From Clostridiales bacterium (lineage in GTDB: Bacteria > Bacillota > Clostridia > Oscillospirales > CAG-272), in contig DXYE01000112.1 of assembly GCA_019415985.1 (NCBI GenBank), positions 1 through 8,410 of the forward strand: a DNA stretch of 8,410 bases, in the 5' to 3' direction. The position numbers and the translations under genes were made by a program. This document shows, piece by piece, positions 6,267-8,410 of this stretch (the stretch's first letter is position 1; every line of letters begins with the position of its first letter). Under the pieces are notes generated by a model that was not told the DNA's origin, searched no databases, and saw only the letters and a program-made list of their open reading frames with translations.

Positions 6267-6278
6267 ATGAGTACCTCC

Positions 6279-7385
6279 TTACATGTGATAGTCTACGGAA
6301 ACAAGAACATCTTCGCCGTCAAGATCATCAATATAAGTATCGATCTGTTCGTGCCAGTTACTGCTCTCTTTTCCGATGCTGATGTCATTTTTGCTGAGCC
6401 ATTCGTCTGCATCGACGATATCAGATACGCCGATGGGATACTTCCACGATTTCGGTATTCCTATGCGGGCAAGGTATTCGTCCAAGGTTTCACCGGCTGC
6501 ATAGGCGCACTTGCCGCAGCAAAAAAATCCGTTCTCTCGTAACTCACCATGGAACTCATCGGGTAATTTGCCACATTGGAACGCTTCCTTGAGTTTGGTG
6601 TATCGCTCCGTATCCTGAGCAATATACCAGCTCCGCATAATATCCCAGCAGATGTCTTTTTTCCTTGCTGCCGAAACCCACATATATCCTTCGGGTGCAG
6701 GGTATTTTTTGCTGTAGTTGCCCCAGCTTCGTTCCCCGAAAGAGTATTCCGTACAGTCTGCTTTTACAAGGAAAGTCACCGGCCATCTTCCGCCGATCTG
6801 ATACCAGTCCCACATGGCATTGGGATTGCAATAAAATCCGTATCCCTTTTCTTCCTCGTTGTACTCATATCTGCGATAATCTTCGGCATATTTTTCAAAG
6901 GTCTTATACACCTTTTGCCGAGGACAATTCGGCAGGTACTGTATTTTTCGGGATTGCTTCGTGCGTCTGGTATGATGGAGAGTACCGACCTTGTTTTGGC
7001 TGACCTTCCCATCTACAATGCTGTACTTGCTGAAATACGGGTAACTTCCGCATTCAACGATCTTTCCGTTTGGAAGCTTCAGGCAGTCGACGGACTTTGC
7101 GTAGTCGGCTTTCAGCTCCTCGGTCATATCAGCAAATTCCTTGTATTCTTCCGGCGGTTCGGTACTGTATGGCGTCATAACTTCTTCTACTGCGCCCACC
7201 AGTTGGCGTGCGAAATTCGTTGTCCTTCCCATAAGAGAGCACAGAGTCAGTTCCGCCATAATGTCCTTAGCCAAATCATCTTTTCTGGCCTGCAGCAATT
7301 CGATGGATTGTTCGACCGCAGCATTTTCGTGCGGATCTTCTTCCACAGTCGGCATGTTCACGGTCACCAGTGTTTTGAAATGCAT
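6279..7385 (-). CDS. Conserved protein of unknown function with a WDWYQIGGRW motif
   Basis: A 368-residue protein. The start is set at ATG 7385 because AGAAAGGAAC lies 7 bp upstream; an in-frame Met at 7418 falls inside the terminator hairpin and lacks a ribosome binding site. The N-terminus (20-60) is helical and charged. The central block GYGFYCNPNAMWDWYQIGGR (181-200) contains N-P-N-A-x-W-D-W-Y-x-I-G-G-R-W, a signature I recall from unannotated phage and mobile-element proteins. A cysteine pair lies at CCGKC (289-293), and a lysine/arginine-rich patch runs from TRRTKQSRK (139-147). Many aromatic residues cluster at 180-260. No catalytic motif is recognised, and no membrane segment or signal peptide is seen. 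It is followed after 12 bp by the 290-residue protein, so the two are probably co-expressed. The function is unknown; the coding call is firm from length, start site and context. Confidence 0.7.
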   Translation of the reverse strand: MHFKTLVTVNMPTVEEDPHENAAVEQSIELLQARKDDLAKDIMAELTLCSLMGRTTNFARQLVGAVEEVMTPYSTEPPEEYKEFADMTEELKADYAKSVDCLKLPNGKIVECGSYPYFSKYSIVDGKVSQNKVGTLHHTRRTKQSRKIQYLPNCPRQKVYKTFEKYAEDYRRYEYNEEEKGYGFYCNPNAMWDWYQIGGRWPVTFLVKADCTEYSFGERSWGNYSKKYPAPEGYMWVSAARKKDICWDIMRSWYIAQDTERYTKLKEAFQCGKLPDEFHGELRENGFFCCGKCAYAAGETLDEYLARIGIPKSWKYPIGVSDIVDADEWLSKNDISIGKESSNWHEQIDTYIDDLDGEDVLVSVDYHM

Positions 7386-7402
7386 AATGATGTTCCTTTC
7401 TG

Positions 7403-7444
7403 AAAAACAGATGGGCAACCGTGTGTCATCACCAGCTGCCCATC
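7403..7444 (-). terminator. Terminator or attenuator between the VWA gene and the downstream operon
   Basis: On the minus strand, GATGGGCA (7444-7437) pairs exactly with TGCCCATC (7417-7410). The inner sequence extends the stem (GCUG/CGGU with wobbles and one bulged A, then GUG/CAC closing an AUGA loop). TGTTTTTC (7409-7402) follows. It lies between the VWA stop codon and the ribosome binding site of the 368-residue protein. No good promoter was found in the short space after it, so it may act as a partial terminator tuning expression along the operon. Confidence 0.66.
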
Positions 7445-7466
7445 GTTTTGTTATATCTTGATGTGT

Positions 7467-8410
7467 TTATACCCGAATATGTCGCTTGACCACACCGGTC
7501 AGCTTCGTGGGCAGTTGATTTAAGTCAGTAATATCGAGGAAGGAATCTCCGTAGATCCTCTCAATGTTCTGCTTATCGTTGCCGATTGCAGCGGCAACAA
7601 AGAGTATGCCTTTGCGTTGATATTCCTGCTTGATTCCGCGCAGATCCTCCTCAGCGGCCGTGCCGTAGTAACCGGTATCGGCAGGTTGACCGTCCGATAC
7701 CAGGATAAGAAGCTTTACAGCTTCGGATCGCTTGGAAAGCGCCTCTGCCACATAGCGCAGTGCCGCTCCGTCACGATTGCTGCCGCGGGCGCTGATGTCC
7801 ATCAGCCTGTACTTATCGTCATTGTCAAAACCGTTGAACTCGGCATAGGAGTAAAGCTCGACCGAATTTTTTCCGTCATAGCAATCAGTCGAGTGACCGT
7901 ATACCATAACAGGGATCTCAAGGCTTTCACAAAAGTCGTATAGGATGATGGCTGCCGCTCTGGCATAAGTGCAGCGGTCGCAGGAGCACATGGAACCGGA
8001 CTCATCCAAAAGAAGTCCCACAGCAAGCTCGGGAATTTCATTGGGCAGGTTGTTCTTATAAAACACCTTACCGTCATTCCGGCATAAAGCGTGCGCATCC
8101 AGACGCCGCCCCATAATAAGGCCGGTCTGTTTGCCGCCGCGCCGGTTCTCCTTGAGCTGTCGCAAAAGACTTTTCTGGAGCTGGCGGGAAATGCTGATGA
8201 GCGGATTACAGATTGCATCGTATTGTTCCACAAGCTCCGGATCAACGGATGCAATGCGGTTCACGCGGATATTGACGCCGCTGTGGATATCTCCGTAGGA
8301 AATACTCTGTGCAGCTTCATTCAGTTCCCGTATGCGTTCGCTCTCCAACTCCTCGCAGGCAGCTTTTTCTGCCATGTTATCCAGGATCCGTCCGATATCC
8401 GAGGCAGCAC
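7467..8410 (-). CDS. CobT/NorD-like VWA (MIDAS) protein, 5' end cut off
   Basis: The frame stays open to the right edge: 11 further codons precede the Met at 8375, reading AASDIGRILDN, so that Met is internal and the N-terminus is missing. Residue numbers here count from that Met. The C-terminal von Willebrand A domain begins at LAVGLLLDESGSM (117-129), which holds the metal-ion-dependent adhesion site D-x-S-x-S. It continues with GSNRDGAALRYVAEAL and then LILVSDGQPAD. This N-R-D-G / S-D-G-x-P-x-D pattern is like cobaltochelatase subunit CobT and the NorD group. Such proteins usually work with a MoxR/CobS-type AAA+ ATPase encoded just upstream, which would lie outside this window. Cobalamin synthesis is unlikely in this context; a chaperone-like or remodelling role is more plausible. 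Unusually, CSCDRC (130-135) follows the MIDAS directly. Confidence 0.85.
   Translation of the reverse strand, partial: AASDIGRILDNMAEKAACEELESERIRELNEAAQSISYGDIHSGVNIRVNRIASVDPELVEQYDAICNPLISISRQLQKSLLRQLKENRRGGKQTGLIMGRRLDAHALCRNDGKVFYKNNLPNEIPELAVGLLLDESGSMCSCDRCTYARAAAIILYDFCESLEIPVMVYGHSTDCYDGKNSVELYSYAEFNGFDNDDKYRLMDISARGSNRDGAALRYVAEALSKRSEAVKLLILVSDGQPADTGYYGTAAEEDLRGIKQEYQRKGILFVAAAIGNDKQNIERIYGDSFLDITDLNQLPTKLTGVVKRHIRV

Noticed and set aside
6576..7403. 275-codon plus-strand open frame
   Set aside because: It is antisense to the 368-residue protein gene, which has a proper start and operon spacing; the hydrophobic product looks random.
1..8410. CRISPR array, tRNA, rRNA, insertion sequence, integrase or attachment site
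   Set aside because: No regularly spaced repeats, cloverleaf sequences, transposase or integrase motifs were seen; the only long repeats are the two abiE operator copies.

Overview
The window looks like part of an integrative conjugative element or large plasmid from a low-to-mid-GC Firmicute, most likely a gut Clostridia (Lachnospiraceae/Oscillospiraceae-type) host. This rests on strong AAGGAGG-type ribosome binding sites, consensus sigma-A promoters, rho-independent terminators, and a typical accessory gene set: orphan DNA methyltransferase, AbiE toxin-antitoxin, YqaJ nuclease, CobT-like VWA protein and conserved proteins of unknown function. No integrase, relaxase or attachment site is visible, so the element assignment is an inference.

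All nine genes lie on the minus strand, so transcription runs from high to low coordinates. Block A (8410 to 4443) holds a VWA/MIDAS protein cut by the window edge, a terminator-like hairpin, two tightly spaced uncharacterised proteins (368 and 290 aa) and a DNA methyltransferase. A strong terminator with a UUCG loop closes it (4401-4428). Block B (4361 to 2848) is a self-contained type IV toxin-antitoxin cassette, abiEi-abiEii. It has its own consensus promoter set inside a near-perfect 21-bp inverted repeat, which is probably the AbiEi operator. Block C (2847 to 2469) is a non-coding regulatory stretch. It holds a second, diverged copy of the abiE operator without its -10 box, a separate consensus promoter, and two tandem terminator hairpins in the leader of the next operon. 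Block D (2468 to 1) is an overlapping pair, a DUF932-like protein and a YqaJ-family nuclease, followed by a DUF4406-like nucleotide-processing protein cut by the left edge.

Read together, block A looks like accessory and DNA-modification functions, block B like a stabilisation or phage-defence module, and block D like a small DNA recombination or processing operon. The most notable signals are non-coding: abiE operator copies flank the toxin-antitoxin cassette, and the downstream copy lies just upstream of the promoter and double-terminator leader of the recombination operon. This raises the possibility that the antitoxin also controls its neighbour.
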